In this document: positions 1 through 10,638 of the stretch, in pieces
How positions within the stretch are numbered: the stretch's first letter is position 1
How the letters are laid out: every line of letters starts with the position of its first letter
Notes under the pieces: model-generated
Told to the model about the DNA's origin: nothing
Databases searched by the model: none
What the model saw: only the letters and a program-made list of their open reading frames with translations
NCBI GenBank assembly: GCA_031278075.1
Contig: JAITLE010000178.1
Span: 1-21,314, forward strand
DNA from: Bifidobacteriaceae bacterium
Lineage (GTDB): Bacteria; Actinomycetota; Actinomycetes; Actinomycetales; WQXJ01
Direction of reading: 5' to 3'
Length of the DNA stretch: 21,314 nt
Program-made: the position numbers and the translations under genes

Positions 1-959
1 TTCCCGCAGGTCAGAGCCCGGCGACGGCGCCTGCGCCGAGTACGCCGGTCCGGGCGGGCGCGACCATTCCTACACTTCTCCCGTCAGAACCGAGAAGTGT
101 AGAGTTCCGCGCTGCCCGACCCCGGGCCGAACCCAGCCCCAACACGCGCCCATCCATGTCTCCGCAGGTCAGAGCCCTGGAGTCGTCGCGGACCGGTTGG
201 CGCCCGTCCCAGCGGGCGCGACCATGCCTACACTTCTCTCGTCAGAACCGTGTAGTGTCGAGGTCCGCGCCCCCCGCCGCGGCCCGGGTGCTGACCACGC
301 ACCGGCGTGGGGCGTGTTTCCGCAGGTCCGAGCCCGGCGACGGCGCCTGCGCCGAGTACGCCGGTCCGGGCGGGCGCCACCATTCCTACACTTCTCCCGC
401 CAGAACCGAGAAGTGTAGAGTTCCGCGCTGCCCGACCCCGGGCCGAACCCAGCCCCAACACGCGCCCATCCATGTTTCCGCAGGTCAGAGCCATGGGGTG
501 GTCGCGGGCCGGTTCGCGCCCATCCCAGCGGGCACCAACATTCCTACACTTCTCCCGTCAGAACCGAGAAGTGTAGAGTTCCGCGCCCCCGCCGCGGCCC
601 GCGTGCTGACCACGCACGGGTGTGGAGCGTGTTCCCGCAGGTCAGAGCCCTGGGGTCGTCGCGGGCCAGTGTACGCCCGTCCGGGCGGGCGCCACCATTC
701 CTACACTTCTCCCGTCAGAACCGAGAAGTGTAGACTTCCGCGCCCACCGGCCCCGGGCGTAACCCAGCCCCAACACCCGCCCCTCGGTGTTTCCGCAGGT
801 CAGAGCCCTGGAGTCGTCGCGGGCCGGTTCACGCCCATCCCGGCGGGCGCGACCATTCCTACACTTCTCCCGTCAGAACCGAGAAGTGTAGAGTTCCGTG
901 CCCTCCGCTGCGGGCCGGGTGCTGACCACGCACGGGTGTGGGGCGTGTTTCCGCAGGTC
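1..959 (+). repeat. Left tandem array of ~158-bp units with palindromes
   Basis: Six full units and a seventh truncated one lie here, and the array probably continues beyond base 1. Each unit starts with a box like TTTCCGCAGGTC, at 1, 159, 317, 475, 632, 790 and 948. In the six full units an inverted repeat CTACACTTCTC-N11-GAGAAGTGTAG begins exactly 69 bp after the box start: 70-102, 228-260, 386-418, 544-576, 701-733 and 859-891. The right arm of the copy at 228 is degenerate (GTGTAGTGTCG). Periods are 158,158,158,157,158,158. Linkers after the palindrome alternate between two types (AACCCAGCCCCAACAC after 70, 386, 701; GTGCTGACCACGCAC after 228, 544, 859), giving a ~316-bp higher-order repeat. 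The period is not a multiple of three and reading frames shift from unit to unit, so I do not call genes here. Confidence 0.95.
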
Positions 960-986
960 AGGGCCACCGCGGCGCTTTGGCCCTGA
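958..986. other. GC-rich hairpin at inner edge of left array
   Basis: TCAGGGCCA (958-966) and TGGCCCTGA (978-986) form a perfect 9-bp inverted repeat around an 11-nt centre. It begins inside the seventh, truncated box of the left array. At the place where the next 33-bp palindrome would be expected (about 1017) there is none, so this hairpin marks where the array breaks off. It has no T-tract. Function unknown. Confidence 0.5.
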
Positions 987-1037
987 GGGATGCGGAGCGG
1001 GTGGCCGGGGTGAGGGTTCGGGGGCTAGGGGACCGCA

Positions 1038-1290
1038 GCAGCGGGCGTGCCGGGGCGAGGTTCGCTGACAGCCTGAGCGGAGTGGCGGAGGCCAGATCAT
1101 CGGCGCAGCGGGCGTGCCGGGGCGAGGTTCGCTGACAGCCTGAGCGGGGTGGCGGAGGCCAGATCATCGGCGCAGCGAGCGCGCAGGGGGCGAGGTTCGC
1201 CGGCAGTCTGAGAGGGTGGCGGAATGGAGATGATCAGCCCAGCGAGCACACCGGGGGCGAGGTCGACTGGCAGGCTGAGCGGCGCGAGGG
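1038..1290. repeat. 67-bp tandem repeat, four copies
   Basis: Units start at 1038, 1105, 1172 and 1239, exactly 67 bp apart. Units 1 and 2 are nearly identical (GCAGCGGGCGTGCCGGGGCG, then GAGGTTCGCTGACAGCCTGA); units 3 and 4 are progressively diverged but keep CAGCG, GGGGCGAGGT and CTGAG in register. The unit shares no obvious sequence with the 158-bp array beside it. The period is not a multiple of three, and I reject coding. It lies between the left array and the aceA leader. No function can be assigned. Confidence 0.85.
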
Positions 1291-1470
1291 CGGGCGGCAT
1301 CGGGCAATGGGGCGTGATAGAACGCTAGTTTTTGCGCGGTCTGGAAATCTGGGCGAATTTCTGTCGGCTTCGAGTTGGGCGCGGGCCCGAAATATCTTAG
1401 TGTCGAAGTAATCGGGCGGCGAAACCGCCCGCGACCAGCCAAACGACCTTCGATGGAGAGGCTAGAGAAG
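1291..1470 (+). promoter_or_regulatory. aceA leader region with 5' hairpin
   Basis: This non-repetitive stretch of 180 bases is the only upstream region available to the aceA-aceB pair. A 7-bp hairpin, CGGGCGG (1413-1419) / CCGCCCG (1425-1431) with a 5-nt loop CGAAA, lies about 40 bases before the start codon. GGAGAG at 1456-1461 is a suitable ribosome-binding site, 9 nt before the ATG at 1471. A -10-like TATCTT is at 1393-1398, but I find no convincing -35 partner, so the promoter itself is not established. Relatives control aceA with RamB- or CRP-like regulators; I could not find a clear copy of either site. Confidence 0.4.
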
Positions 1471-2760
<1,290 letters not shown>

Positions 2761-2790
2761 CCGGCCCGCGACTGAGGAGACAACCACACA

Positions 2791-4464
<1,674 letters not shown>

Positions 4465-4469
4465 GCAGG

Positions 4470-5429
4470 TCAGGCCCGCGGCGCCTCCTTCGGTGGGGGC
4501 GCCGCGACCGAGGCCTCCACCAAGGAGCGGTACAGCGTCGGCAGGGTGAAGCCCGCGCCCAGCGCGGCCAACGGCAACAACGAGGTCTCCTGCATGCCCG
4601 GCGCCACGTTCACCTCAAGGAACCAGGGCACACCGGCCGCGTCGACGATCATGTCGGTCCGGGAGATCCTGGCCAACCCGAGCGTCGCGTGAGCGAGCAG
4701 CGCGAGCTGGGCGGCGGCATCGTGCACCGACGCCGAGACACGGGCCGGCGTGAAAAACTCCGTGCGACCCGGGTTGTAGCGCGCGTCGTAGTCGTACGGG
4801 CCGTCCGTCACGATCTCCACTGCGGGCAACGCGATGGGCCCCTCCCCGAGGTCCACCACCGAGACCGCCAGCTCGGTCCCCTGGGCGGCGCGCTCGATCA
4901 ACGCGACCTCGCCGTAAGCGAAGCAGTCCATCATGGCGCGCGGCAGGTCGTCCGCGACGGCGACCCGCGTGACGCCCAGCGCCGAACCGCCGTGCAACGG
5001 TTTGACGACCACGTCGACGCCCAGCCGGCGCGTCACCAGCTCGAGCAGCGCCGTCGCGCCCAGCTCGCGGAACAGCGTCTGCGGGAAGGTGACATAGTCC
5101 GGCGTGGCCGCGCCCGCGCGCCGCATCAACGTCTTGGCGATCGCTTTGTTCCACGCGACCCGCGACGCCCTCGGGTCCGAGCCCAGGTACGGCACGCCCA
5201 GCAGCTCCAGCACGTCCCGCACGGAGCCGTCCTCGCCCTGCGCGCCGTGCAACAGCGGCCACACCAGCTCGACGTCCGCCGCCGCCAGCCGCTCCAGCAG
5301 GCGCGCGTCCAGATCGGCCTCGACCACGCTCAGCCCCGCCGCCCGCAGCGCGTCCGCGACACGCCGACCCGACCGCAAGGAGACGTCCCGCTCGTGGCTC
5401 AGACCACCGGCCAGCACCAGCACATTCAT
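4470..5429 (-). CDS. ddl: D-alanine--D-alanine ligase family protein (ATP-grasp)
   Basis: Predicted cytoplasmic ATP-dependent ligase joining two D-alanines for peptidoglycan precursors. Its 319 residues fit the shorter DdlB-like form. Visible family features: SHERDVSLRSG at 11-21 with the conserved N-terminal Glu at 13; HGAQGEDG at 61-68; the ATP-grasp lysine in VVKPLHGGSALGV around 143; and the metal-binding EVNVAPGM with Glu272 and Asn274. The family more often reads GSSxGV and N-T-xPGMT, so this is a somewhat diverged member. AAGGAG about 6 nt before the ATG at 5429 supports the start. It is the last gene of the minus-strand block, 52 bp after the aminotransferase. Several actinobacteria keep a ligase-like gene near parAB besides the one elsewhere for wall synthesis, so a specialised paralogue is possible. 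The C-terminus (about 10 residues) is a low-complexity tail. Confidence 0.88.
   Translation of the reverse strand: MNVLVLAGGLSHERDVSLRSGRRVADALRAAGLSVVEADLDARLLERLAAADVELVWPLLHGAQGEDGSVRDVLELLGVPYLGSDPRASRVAWNKAIAKTLMRRAGAATPDYVTFPQTLFRELGATALLELVTRRLGVDVVVKPLHGGSALGVTRVAVADDLPRAMMDCFAYGEVALIERAAQGTELAVSVVDLGEGPIALPAVEIVTDGPYDYDARYNPGRTEFFTPARVSASVHDAAAQLALLAHATLGLARISRTDMIVDAAGVPWFLEVNVAPGMQETSLLPLAALGAGFTLPTLYRSLVEASVAAPPPKEAPRA
4477..4506 (+). terminator. Putative aceB terminator hairpin inside the ligase 3' end
   Basis: Twelve bases after the aceB stop there is a 12-bp stem: CGCGGCGCCTCC (4477-4488) pairs with GGGGGCGCCGCG (4495-4506), with one G-T wobble and a 6-nt loop TTCGGT. No T-tract follows. 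It lies within the last codons of the convergent ligase gene, where it encodes the proline/alanine-rich tail. A stem this strong at the shared 3' end could stop or stabilise the aceAB message; termination is inferred from position only. Confidence 0.5.
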
Positions 5430-5481
5430 CGTCTACTCCTTTGCCTTATGCACGATGCCGTCCGGTCGCCCAGCCCCGCCC

Positions 5482-6789
5482 TCACGCCAGATCCGGGGCC
5501 GGGGCTTGCACGTCGCCCTCACCGCTCAGCTCGCGGCCGTGCGGCCCGAACAGCTCGATCAGCTCGATCTCCTTCGCGAGGACGCCGGCGAGCCGGCGCA
5601 CCCCTTCGCGGATGCGTTCCGGGGTGGGATAGCAGAACGAGAGCCGCATCTGGCGCCCGCCCTGGCCGTCGGCGTAGAACGCGACCCCCGAGACGTACGC
5701 CACGAGCGCCGTGGTCGCCCGGGGCAGCATGGCTTTGGTGTTGATGCCCTCGGGCACGGTCACCCAGGTGTAGAACCCGCCGGCGGGTTTGGTCCAAGAA
5801 CACTCCGGCATGTGTTCCTGCAGCGCGCCGAGCATCGCGTCGCAGCGCTCCTTGTAAGCCAGCCGGTAGACGCCGATCTGGCCCAGCCAGTCCTCCGCCT
5901 CGAGGTAGGCCGCGATGGAAAGCTGGGACGCCTGCGACGGGCACAGGATCGAGGCTTCGCTGGCGAGGACCAGCTTCTCCCGCACCGCGTGCGGCGCGAC
6001 GGCCCAGCCGACCCGGTACCCGGGCGCGAGGGTCTTCGAGAACGAGCCGAGGTAGATCACCCCGTCGCCGTCCATCGAACGGATCGCGGGGGTCACCGTG
6101 CCGTCGAAGGCGAGCATCCCGTAAGGGTTGTCCTCGACCACGAGGATCCCGTTGGACTGGCAGATGTCAAGGATCGCCGCGCGGCGCTCAAGGGGTTGGG
6201 TGACCCCGGCCGGGTTGTGGAAACTCGGGACGGTGTAAAGGAACTTGATCCTGCGGCCGGCGGCGCGCAGCCTGGCGATCGCCTCGGTGAGCGCCTCGGG
6301 AATCAACCCGTCGCCGTCCATCGGGACGTGCTCGACCCAAGCCTGGTAGGACTTGAACACCGACAGGGCGCCGACATAGCTGGGCGCTTCGGCCAGCACC
6401 ACGTCGTCAGGGTCGACGAACACCCGGGTGACCAGGTCCAACGCCTGCTGGGAACCGGTTGTGACGACCACGTCGTCAGGGTGCGCCGCGATCGACTCGA
6501 CGGCCATCACCTCGGCGATCTGTTCACGCATGCGAGGGTGGCCCTGGCCGTTGCCGTATTGGAGCGCCACCGTGCCCTCGGCGGCGACCAGGTCAGATGT
6601 CACCTTGGCGATGATGTCCATCGGGAGGGCGTCCAGGAACGGCATCCCGCCGGCCAGCGACACGACCTCCGGTCGGTTGGCGACCGCGAACAGCGCCCTC
6701 GTCTCGGACACCCTCAGCCCGTGGGTCCTGGCGGCGTAAGCGCCGAACCACGGGTCCAGTCGCGTTCCGCCTCCGGGATGGCTGGGCAT
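5482..6789 (-). CDS. PLP-dependent aminotransferase, fold type I (2-aminoadipate/MocR-like class)
   Basis: A 435-residue fold-type-I aminotransferase of the group that includes 2-aminoadipate/kynurenine (LysN/ARO8-like) transaminases and the catalytic half of MocR regulators. There is no N-terminal GntR helix-turn-helix, so it is an enzyme only. Motifs: SLAGGMP at 44-50; TGSQQALDL at 111-119, which holds the cofactor phosphate; HNPAG at 191-195; VEDNPYG with Asp220 and Tyr223; and GSFSKTLAPGYRVGW with the Schiff-base Lys at 252. A C-terminal RLSFCY segment carries the substrate-carboxylate arginine. The ribosome-binding site AAGGAG (6797-6802) lies 7 nt before ATG 6789. It sits 57 bp after trxA and 52 bp before the ligase gene. 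The amino-acid substrate cannot be read from sequence; its neighbours do not settle whether it serves amino-acid breakdown or wall precursor supply. Confidence 0.88.
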   Translation of the reverse strand: MPSHPGGGTRLDPWFGAYAARTHGLRVSETRALFAVANRPEVVSLAGGMPFLDALPMDIIAKVTSDLVAAEGTVALQYGNGQGHPRMREQIAEVMAVESIAAHPDDVVVTTGSQQALDLVTRVFVDPDDVVLAEAPSYVGALSVFKSYQAWVEHVPMDGDGLIPEALTEAIARLRAAGRRIKFLYTVPSFHNPAGVTQPLERRAAILDICQSNGILVVEDNPYGMLAFDGTVTPAIRSMDGDGVIYLGSFSKTLAPGYRVGWAVAPHAVREKLVLASEASILCPSQASQLSIAAYLEAEDWLGQIGVYRLAYKERCDAMLGALQEHMPECSWTKPAGGFYTWVTVPEGINTKAMLPRATTALVAYVSGVAFYADGQGGRQMRLSFCYPTPERIREGVRRLAGVLAKEIELIELFGPHGRELSGEGDVQAPAPDLA

Positions 6790-6846
6790 GGCTTAGCTCC
6801 TTGGGTGCTCGGTGGGTGTTGGTCAGGCGCGTGGCGCCGCCGGGTT

Positions 6847-7173
6847 CTAGCCGATGAACTCCGCCAGCTCAGCGGCCAGCAGCGCCTTCGGTTTGCCGCC
6901 GACGATGCTCTTGACGAGTTGCCCGTCCTGGTACACGTTCAAAGTCGGGATCGAGACGATGCCGGCCTGCCCAGCGATTATCGGGTTCTCGTCCGTGTTG
7001 ATCGCCACGAACTTCATGGCCTCGCTGTTTTCCTCGGCGAGCTGCTCCACGATCGGGGTGAGCTGCCGGCAAGGGTGGCACCACGGCGCCCAGAAATCCA
7101 CCAGCACCGGTTTGGCCGACTGGAGGACCTCCGCCTCGAAGGTCGCGTCCGTGACCGCGTTCAATCCGCTCAT
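6847..7173 (-). CDS. trxA: Thioredoxin with WCHPC active site
   Basis: Small cytoplasmic dithiol carrier reduced by the adjacent thioredoxin reductase. With the ATG at 7173 it has 108 residues, the usual length; TAGGAG at 7181-7186 is the ribosome-binding site, and the 15 extra codons to 7218 lack family similarity. The fold is complete: VLVDFWAPWC, KFVAIN, the cis-proline in SIPT (Pro76) and the C-terminal helix. The active site is W31-C-H-P-C35-R, not the standard WCGPC. In this family the residues between the cysteines set the redox potential and a histidine there generally makes it more oxidising (DsbA has CPHC), so this protein may be tuned away from a housekeeping reductant. Its position 83 bp after trxB supports a normal partner role. 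Nothing else looks defective. Confidence 0.93.
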   Translation of the reverse strand: MSGLNAVTDATFEAEVLQSAKPVLVDFWAPWCHPCRQLTPIVEQLAEENSEAMKFVAINTDENPIIAGQAGIVSIPTLNVYQDGQLVKSIVGGKPKALLAAELAEFIG

Positions 7174-7256
7174 CTTGTTGCTCCTAAACAGGTTCGAAGG
7201 GTCCACCAATGGTCGCACGATTCGCCCGCGGCGCGCTCCAGGCGCGCGCCGGGGCG

Positions 7257-8240
7257 TCAGATCGTGGCCGCTGCCAGCGCGGCGTCCGCCGCCACACGCT
7301 CCAGGTATTCCTGGGCGTCCAGGGCGGCTTGCGCCCCAGAGCCGGCGGCGGTGATCGCTTGACGGTAAGTGCGGTCCACCACGTCGCCGCAGGCGAACAC
7401 CCCGGGTTGGGATGTCGCTTGGTGGCGCGCGGCGACCGGTTCATCCGGGGAGGGCGGCCCTAGGACCAGGACGTAGCCGTCGGCGTCCAATTTGAGCTGG
7501 CCGGCGAACAGCTCCGAGTTGGGGCTATGCCCAATCGCCACGAACACGCCGGACGCGTCCAGCCGACGGGTCGCGCCGTCCCGCGTGTCGGCCAAGACGA
7601 CACCTTCGACCTTGGTCTCGCCCAGGATCTCTTGGACCGTCGAATGCCACGCGAACTCGATTTGCGGGTGGGCCATGGCCCGCTCCGCCATGATCCTCGA
7701 AGCCCGCAGCTCGCCGCGGCGGTGGACCACCGTGACCTTGGAGGCGAACCGTGTCAAGAACACCGCTTCTTCCATCGCGCTGTCGCCCCCGCCGACCACC
7801 ACGATCTCCTTGCCCCGGAAGAAGAAACCGTCGCAGGTGGCGCAATAGCTCACGCCTTTGCCGCTCAAGCGCTGCTCGGAGGCGAGCCCCAGGACCTTGT
7901 ACGAGGCGCCCGTGGCCACGATCAGCGCCGCGGCCTCGAATCGCGCGCCGCCCAAAGTGCGGACAGTCTTGACGGGGCCGGCGAGCGAGACGGATGTGAC
8001 GTCATCGTGCAGCACTTTCGCGCCGAACCGCTTGGCTTGAGCGGCCATGCGCTCCATCAGTTCTGGGCCCAGGACGCCGTCGGGGAAACCCGGGAAGTTC
8101 TCGACCTCGGTGGTGTTCACCAGGTTTCCGCCCGCGGTCACCGAACCGGCGACGACTAAGGGTTCATAACCGGCGCGGCCCGCATAAATCGCAGCGGTGT
8201 ATCCGGCCGGACCAGACCCGACTATCAGGATCTGCTCCAC
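7257..8240 (-). CDS. trxB: Thioredoxin reductase (NADPH)
   Basis: Flavoprotein that passes electrons from NADPH through FAD and a redox disulfide to thioredoxin. The GTG at 8240 gives 327 residues. GAGGAG just upstream (within 8244-8252) and the immediate start of the FAD fold (GSGPAG at 8-13) support it over the upstream ATG at 8288, which would overlap the preceding gene. Motifs in order: TEVENFPGF at 44-52; ATGA at 109-112; the redox centre C133-A-T-C136-D; the NADPH fold GGGDSAMEEA from 150 with VVHRR at 171-175; and the C-terminal FAD motif in VFACGDVVD. It begins 10 bp after the pseudokinase stop, so the two are probably translated from one mRNA, and trxA follows. In mycobacteria a sigM gene lies between these genes; it is absent here. 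Confidence 0.96.
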   Translation of the reverse strand: MEQILIVGSGPAGYTAAIYAGRAGYEPLVVAGSVTAGGNLVNTTEVENFPGFPDGVLGPELMERMAAQAKRFGAKVLHDDVTSVSLAGPVKTVRTLGGARFEAAALIVATGASYKVLGLASEQRLSGKGVSYCATCDGFFFRGKEIVVVGGGDSAMEEAVFLTRFASKVTVVHRRGELRASRIMAERAMAHPQIEFAWHSTVQEILGETKVEGVVLADTRDGATRRLDASGVFVAIGHSPNSELFAGQLKLDADGYVLVLGPPSPDEPVAARHQATSQPGVFACGDVVDRTYRQAITAAGSGAQAALDAQEYLERVAADAALAAATI

Positions 8241-8250
8241 TCGCTCCTCC

Positions 8251-10593
8251 TCACAAATCAACCGCTTCCAGCAGCCCCGGAGCGTCAATAGGACTTAAGT
8301 CTAGGCCGACCGCAAGTATTCCGAACTTGTTCATCAGCCAGACGCCAAGCAGCACGACCAGCCCGACGACGAGGGCGAACACGACCACCACCAGCCACGT
8401 CGCTGGGCCGGCCGGCGCGGCGGGGGCGCGGTCGAACGCTTCGGGCGGGCCGACGAACGGCGCCTCCTGGGCGCGGTCCGCCACGGGCCCCTCAGGCCAG
8501 TCGGCGCCTTGCGGCACGGCCTGTGGCACGGGTTGCGACGCGGCCTGCCAAGCGTCTTGGGTCTCCGCGAAGGCGGCCTGGCCGTACGTGTTCGGCTGGG
8601 CCGCGGGCTCGTAAGCGGCCGGCGGCCAAGACTCCCCGTCGGCCGGCGTCAAAGGCGCCTGGGCCACGACGGGGTAACCGCTGACGGGGGACTCCGCGCC
8701 GCGCGGCACCGGGGTGGCGAGCACGCCGCCGCCCAGTTCCTTGGTCCGCTGCCGCGGGGTGGCGGGCGGTGGCGGCGCCACTGTGGGCATGCGCCGCGTG
8801 AACCTGGGCCGGGGGCGCGTCGGCGTCGCCTCCACGGTCCCAGCGGGATCGAACATGGGCTCTGGGCCCGCATCCTCCGGCGCCGCGTCGATCGGCTCCA
8901 GCACCAGCGTGCTCTCGTCGTCCTGCGATGCCGCGACCGCCTGGTCCTCGAAGTCCTCGACCGCGGTCGCGTCCCAGGCCACGTCGCCAAGGAGGTCCAC
9001 CGCGAGAGAACCGCTCAGGTCCTCGAGCGGGTAGGCCGCCGGCTGTGCCTCTTCGACGGCGTCCACCGCCGGGTCGGCGTCCCCGAGGGCCTGGTCCGTC
9101 GGGTCCTCGACCGCCCAATCGGCCACGGCCCCCTCGGCGGCGAACCGCTCCTCTTGTGCCGCAGCCTCGCCGAACTGGTCCGCCTCCCCGTCGGCGGCGC
9201 GAGCCGCCGCCTCCGCTTGCGCCGCAGAGACCACGAGACCGGCCAACGCGGACAGCCTCGCGGCGTCGAACCGGCCTGCCGCTGGGGCTTGAGGCACGGC
9301 GTCGTCCGCCAACGCCGGCTGCGTCGCCAACGCGGGGACCGGAGCGTCCTCGAGTTCGCCTGCGCGCCGCGGCAGCGGTGCGTCCGCCAACGAGCTGAGA
9401 CGCGCGAGCAGGTCGACTTGCTGGGGCGGCAGAACAGCGGCGGTCGGCGGATCCCAGACGCCCTCGGGACGGCCGTCGGGGGCGGCGGCGGAACCGATGC
9501 CCGGGCTCGCGGGCGGGGTGGCCGGCTCCAAGCCGAGACGGCGCCGGGTCGGCGTCAGGTCATAGCCGAGCGGCGCCAAGATCGCCTCGATGGCCGCCAA
9601 CTTTCGCTGGATCTCCTCGTCGGCGGCGAGCGCCTCGACGTCTGCCTCACTCGGGCCGAGCGGTTCCGCGCCCGCTGGCGCCGCTGCGGGCGGCTCGGCG
9701 TCAGGCGGCTCGGCCTCCCCCTCCGCCAGCGGGACCGGCTCCGGCAGCTCTAGCTCTAGATCGTCGATGGGCGTGGGCGGCGTGACGGCGCGCGGGATGG
9801 GACCCCGCACCGAGACCGTGTGGCGCAGCGTGATCCGCACTCTGGGCCAAACCCCGAGGTAGTCCACCACCCCGGCGGCGGAGCGCGGGCCGCCCGCGCC
9901 AGCCAACGTGACAGCGCACAACGTGTTGAGGTCGCCGGGCACCGCCGAGACCAACTCGATCGGCGCGACAGGGTTGCCGTCCCAGGAGGGCGGCAACGGC
10001 ATGACACTCGGCGTGGCGCCAGGCCAACGGGCGGTCAGCGCCGCATACAGCACAGACACCAGCGCGTGCGCGTCGGCCGCGTCGGCCGCTTGGACGTCGG
10101 CGCCGGTCTCGCCGCGCAACGCCGCGTCCCACGCCAATCCGCCCACCTGCACCGTGTCGCCCTGGCCGAGGAACACCAACTCCGGCCGCAAGGCGAGGTG
10201 ATGCACGTCCTGTTCGGACGCGACCTGGAGCGCGCTGGCCACCTCGCCGGCCACGGCGCGGGCCTGGGCCGCGCCCAAGGGGCCCACATCCGCCAGCGAC
10301 ACGCCCTCCAGCGCGGCCGTCAACACGAACGAGATCCCTGAATAAGAGCCCGCGTCGATGATCCGGGCCAGCCGCGGGTCGTCGATCAGGGCCGCCCGGC
10401 GGGCGGCGTCGATCGCGTCGGCGGTGCGCGGCCCGGTCAACAGGTGCACATCGGTTTGCCTGGACAAGATCTTGTCGGTCGCCCGGAAGCGCAAAGCCCC
10501 AGGTGAATTGGTGAACAGTTCGGAGTCGAGGCGGTACCGCCCCATCAGCAAGTCGCCCAGGCCAAGCGGGGGGCGCGGCGAAGCGGAATCCAT
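8251..10593 (-). CDS. MurJ-associated membrane pseudokinase
   Basis: Large single-pass protein of 780 residues from the ATG at 10593 (GGGAG 11 nt upstream; the ATG at 10611 has no such site). The N-terminus, about 1-260, aligns with a Ser/Thr kinase fold but the catalytic sites are gone: no glycine-rich loop, VHLL in place of the VAxK lysine strand (~49-52), HHLALRPELVFL in place of HRDLKPxN (131-142), and GGLAW where DFG should be. A long acidic, Ala/Pro-rich and presumably disordered linker follows. One membrane helix (about 733-754) is followed by only 26 outside residues. In mycobacteria the equivalent pseudokinase is fused to MviN/MurJ and, once phosphorylated, recruits the FHA protein FhaA to control peptidoglycan synthesis. 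Here it is the gene directly after murJ, 45 bp away, so a regulatory role on lipid II flipping is likely. The very short outside part is unlike relatives with a sizeable extracellular domain. Confidence 0.78.
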   Translation of the reverse strand: MDSASPRPPLGLGDLLMGRYRLDSELFTNSPGALRFRATDKILSRQTDVHLLTGPRTADAIDAARRAALIDDPRLARIIDAGSYSGISFVLTAALEGVSLADVGPLGAAQARAVAGEVASALQVASEQDVHHLALRPELVFLGQGDTVQVGGLAWDAALRGETGADVQAADAADAHALVSVLYAALTARWPGATPSVMPLPPSWDGNPVAPIELVSAVPGDLNTLCAVTLAGAGGPRSAAGVVDYLGVWPRVRITLRHTVSVRGPIPRAVTPPTPIDDLELELPEPVPLAEGEAEPPDAEPPAAAPAGAEPLGPSEADVEALAADEEIQRKLAAIEAILAPLGYDLTPTRRRLGLEPATPPASPGIGSAAAPDGRPEGVWDPPTAAVLPPQQVDLLARLSSLADAPLPRRAGELEDAPVPALATQPALADDAVPQAPAAGRFDAARLSALAGLVVSAAQAEAAARAADGEADQFGEAAAQEERFAAEGAVADWAVEDPTDQALGDADPAVDAVEEAQPAAYPLEDLSGSLAVDLLGDVAWDATAVEDFEDQAVAASQDDESTLVLEPIDAAPEDAGPEPMFDPAGTVEATPTRPRPRFTRRMPTVAPPPPATPRQRTKELGGGVLATPVPRGAESPVSGYPVVAQAPLTPADGESWPPAAYEPAAQPNTYGQAAFAETQDAWQAASQPVPQAVPQGADWPEGPVADRAQEAPFVGPPEAFDRAPAAPAGPATWLVVVVFALVVGLVVLLGVWLMNKFGILAVGLDLSPIDAPGLLEAVDL

Positions 10594-10638
10594 GAGCCCG
10601 TAAACTCCCATTGATGGTGCCAGGTGGTCTCGCCCATC

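Noticed and set aside
1..959. CRISPR array
   Set aside because: The repeated parts are about 158 bp apart with linkers that recur in two types, not unique spacers, and no cas genes are present.
156..986. Long open frame of 276 codons across the left array, and similar shorter ones on both strands
   Set aside because: It is built from 158-bp repeats whose period is not a multiple of three, so the frame changes with each unit. The encoded peptide is Pro/Arg-rich and has no recognisable domain. Open frames arise by chance at this GC content.
5104..7362. 752-codon plus-strand open frame antisense to the ligase, aminotransferase and thioredoxin genes
   Set aside because: A GC-rich shadow frame. 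The minus-strand genes have clear family motifs and ribosome-binding sites, and this frame has neither.
8241..8288. Longer thioredoxin reductase starting at ATG 8288
   Set aside because: It would overlap the pseudokinase gene and add residues absent from the family. GTG 8240 has GAGGAG upstream and begins right at the FAD fold.
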